Positions 63,927-64,000 of a stretch of DNA of 64,000 nt are shown here, piece by piece. The stretch is from Nereocystis luetkeana (Eukaryota > Sar > Phaeophyceae > Laminariales > Laminariaceae), in contig JARUPZ010000019.1 of assembly GCA_031213475.1 (NCBI GenBank), forward strand, positions 395,001 to 459,000, in the 5' to 3' direction. Position numbers and translations under genes: made by a program. The notes beneath the pieces were generated by a model. That model saw only the letters and a program-made list of their open reading frames with translations. It was not told the origin of the DNA and did no database searches. Numbering within the stretch: the first letter of the stretch is position 1; every line of letters begins with the position of its first letter.

Positions 63927-64000
63927 ATTAGCCCCTTTATTACCGCAGTCCCGTTTTGGGGACAAACTACATAAAATTTGACTCGTTTGTCCCCAAAACG
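63927..64000. mobile_element. TTAA-MITE, cut by window end
   Basis: TTTATTACCGCAGTCCCGTT, GGGGACAAACTAC and GTTTGTCCCCAAAACG. The right tip lies beyond the window. Confidence 0.85.

Overview
The window looks like nuclear DNA from a photosynthetic eukaryote, most likely a stramenopile (a brown alga is a reasonable guess, not proven). The clues are spliceosomal GT-AG introns, a two-part plastid-type leader with Phe just after the predicted signal-peptide end, TTAGGG-type telomere-like repeats, and very dense repeats. Protein-coding sequence is scarce. Nearly all long open frames are translations of microsatellites (CAG, TTG, TAA) or of poly-G/poly-C tracts and are not genes.

The one gene I can reconstruct is on the minus strand, 25019 down to 7247. 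It encodes a NOG1-like (Obg/TRAFAC class) GTPase predicted to go to the plastid. Eight exons give a model of about 466 codons spread over 17.8 kb, with intron 2 alone 9.7 kb long. G1, G2, G3 and G4 motifs are all visible. Three of the eight exons carry single-base differences that break the frame, most of them in short homopolymers. These may be assembly errors or early decay.

The rest is a layered record of mobile elements. I recognise two tRNA-headed SINE families, and a LINE family known here only from 3' ends with (AC)n tails. There are two hairpin MITE families (one with TA target duplications and TTACGGGGG tips, one with TTAA duplications and CCCTTT tips) and two hAT-type elements with 8-bp duplications and CCCGA-rich flanks. 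There are also miniature LTR (TRIM-like) fossils primed by a serine tRNA, a retropepsin-bearing LTR fossil, and a repeat that ends in poly(C). Nesting is frequent: SINE in TRIM, TRIM in another repeat, LINE in poly(C) repeat, and a captured gene-like piece in a hAT element.

The most striking signal cuts across all of these. A 9-bp word TA-CC(A/T)GG-TA occurs roughly 50-60 times, against about 0.5 expected by chance, sometimes chained. Comparing repeat copies shows it as a clean insertion into a TA. It reads like the excision scar of an unidentified TA-targeting DNA transposon. A second word, TATTAATA, fits scars of the TTACGGGGG MITE family itself.

Layout: 1-7.2 kb is repeats and unassigned DNA with one degenerate coiled-coil frame. 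7.2-25 kb is the GTPase gene and its repeat-filled introns. 25-42 kb holds SINEs, LINE ends, TRIMs and one unassigned coding-like frame. 42-51 kb is a satellite, a tandem array split by hAT elements, and a duplicated 1.2-1.3 kb block. 51-64 kb holds scars, SINEs, mini-LTR elements, MITEs and a split poly(C) repeat.
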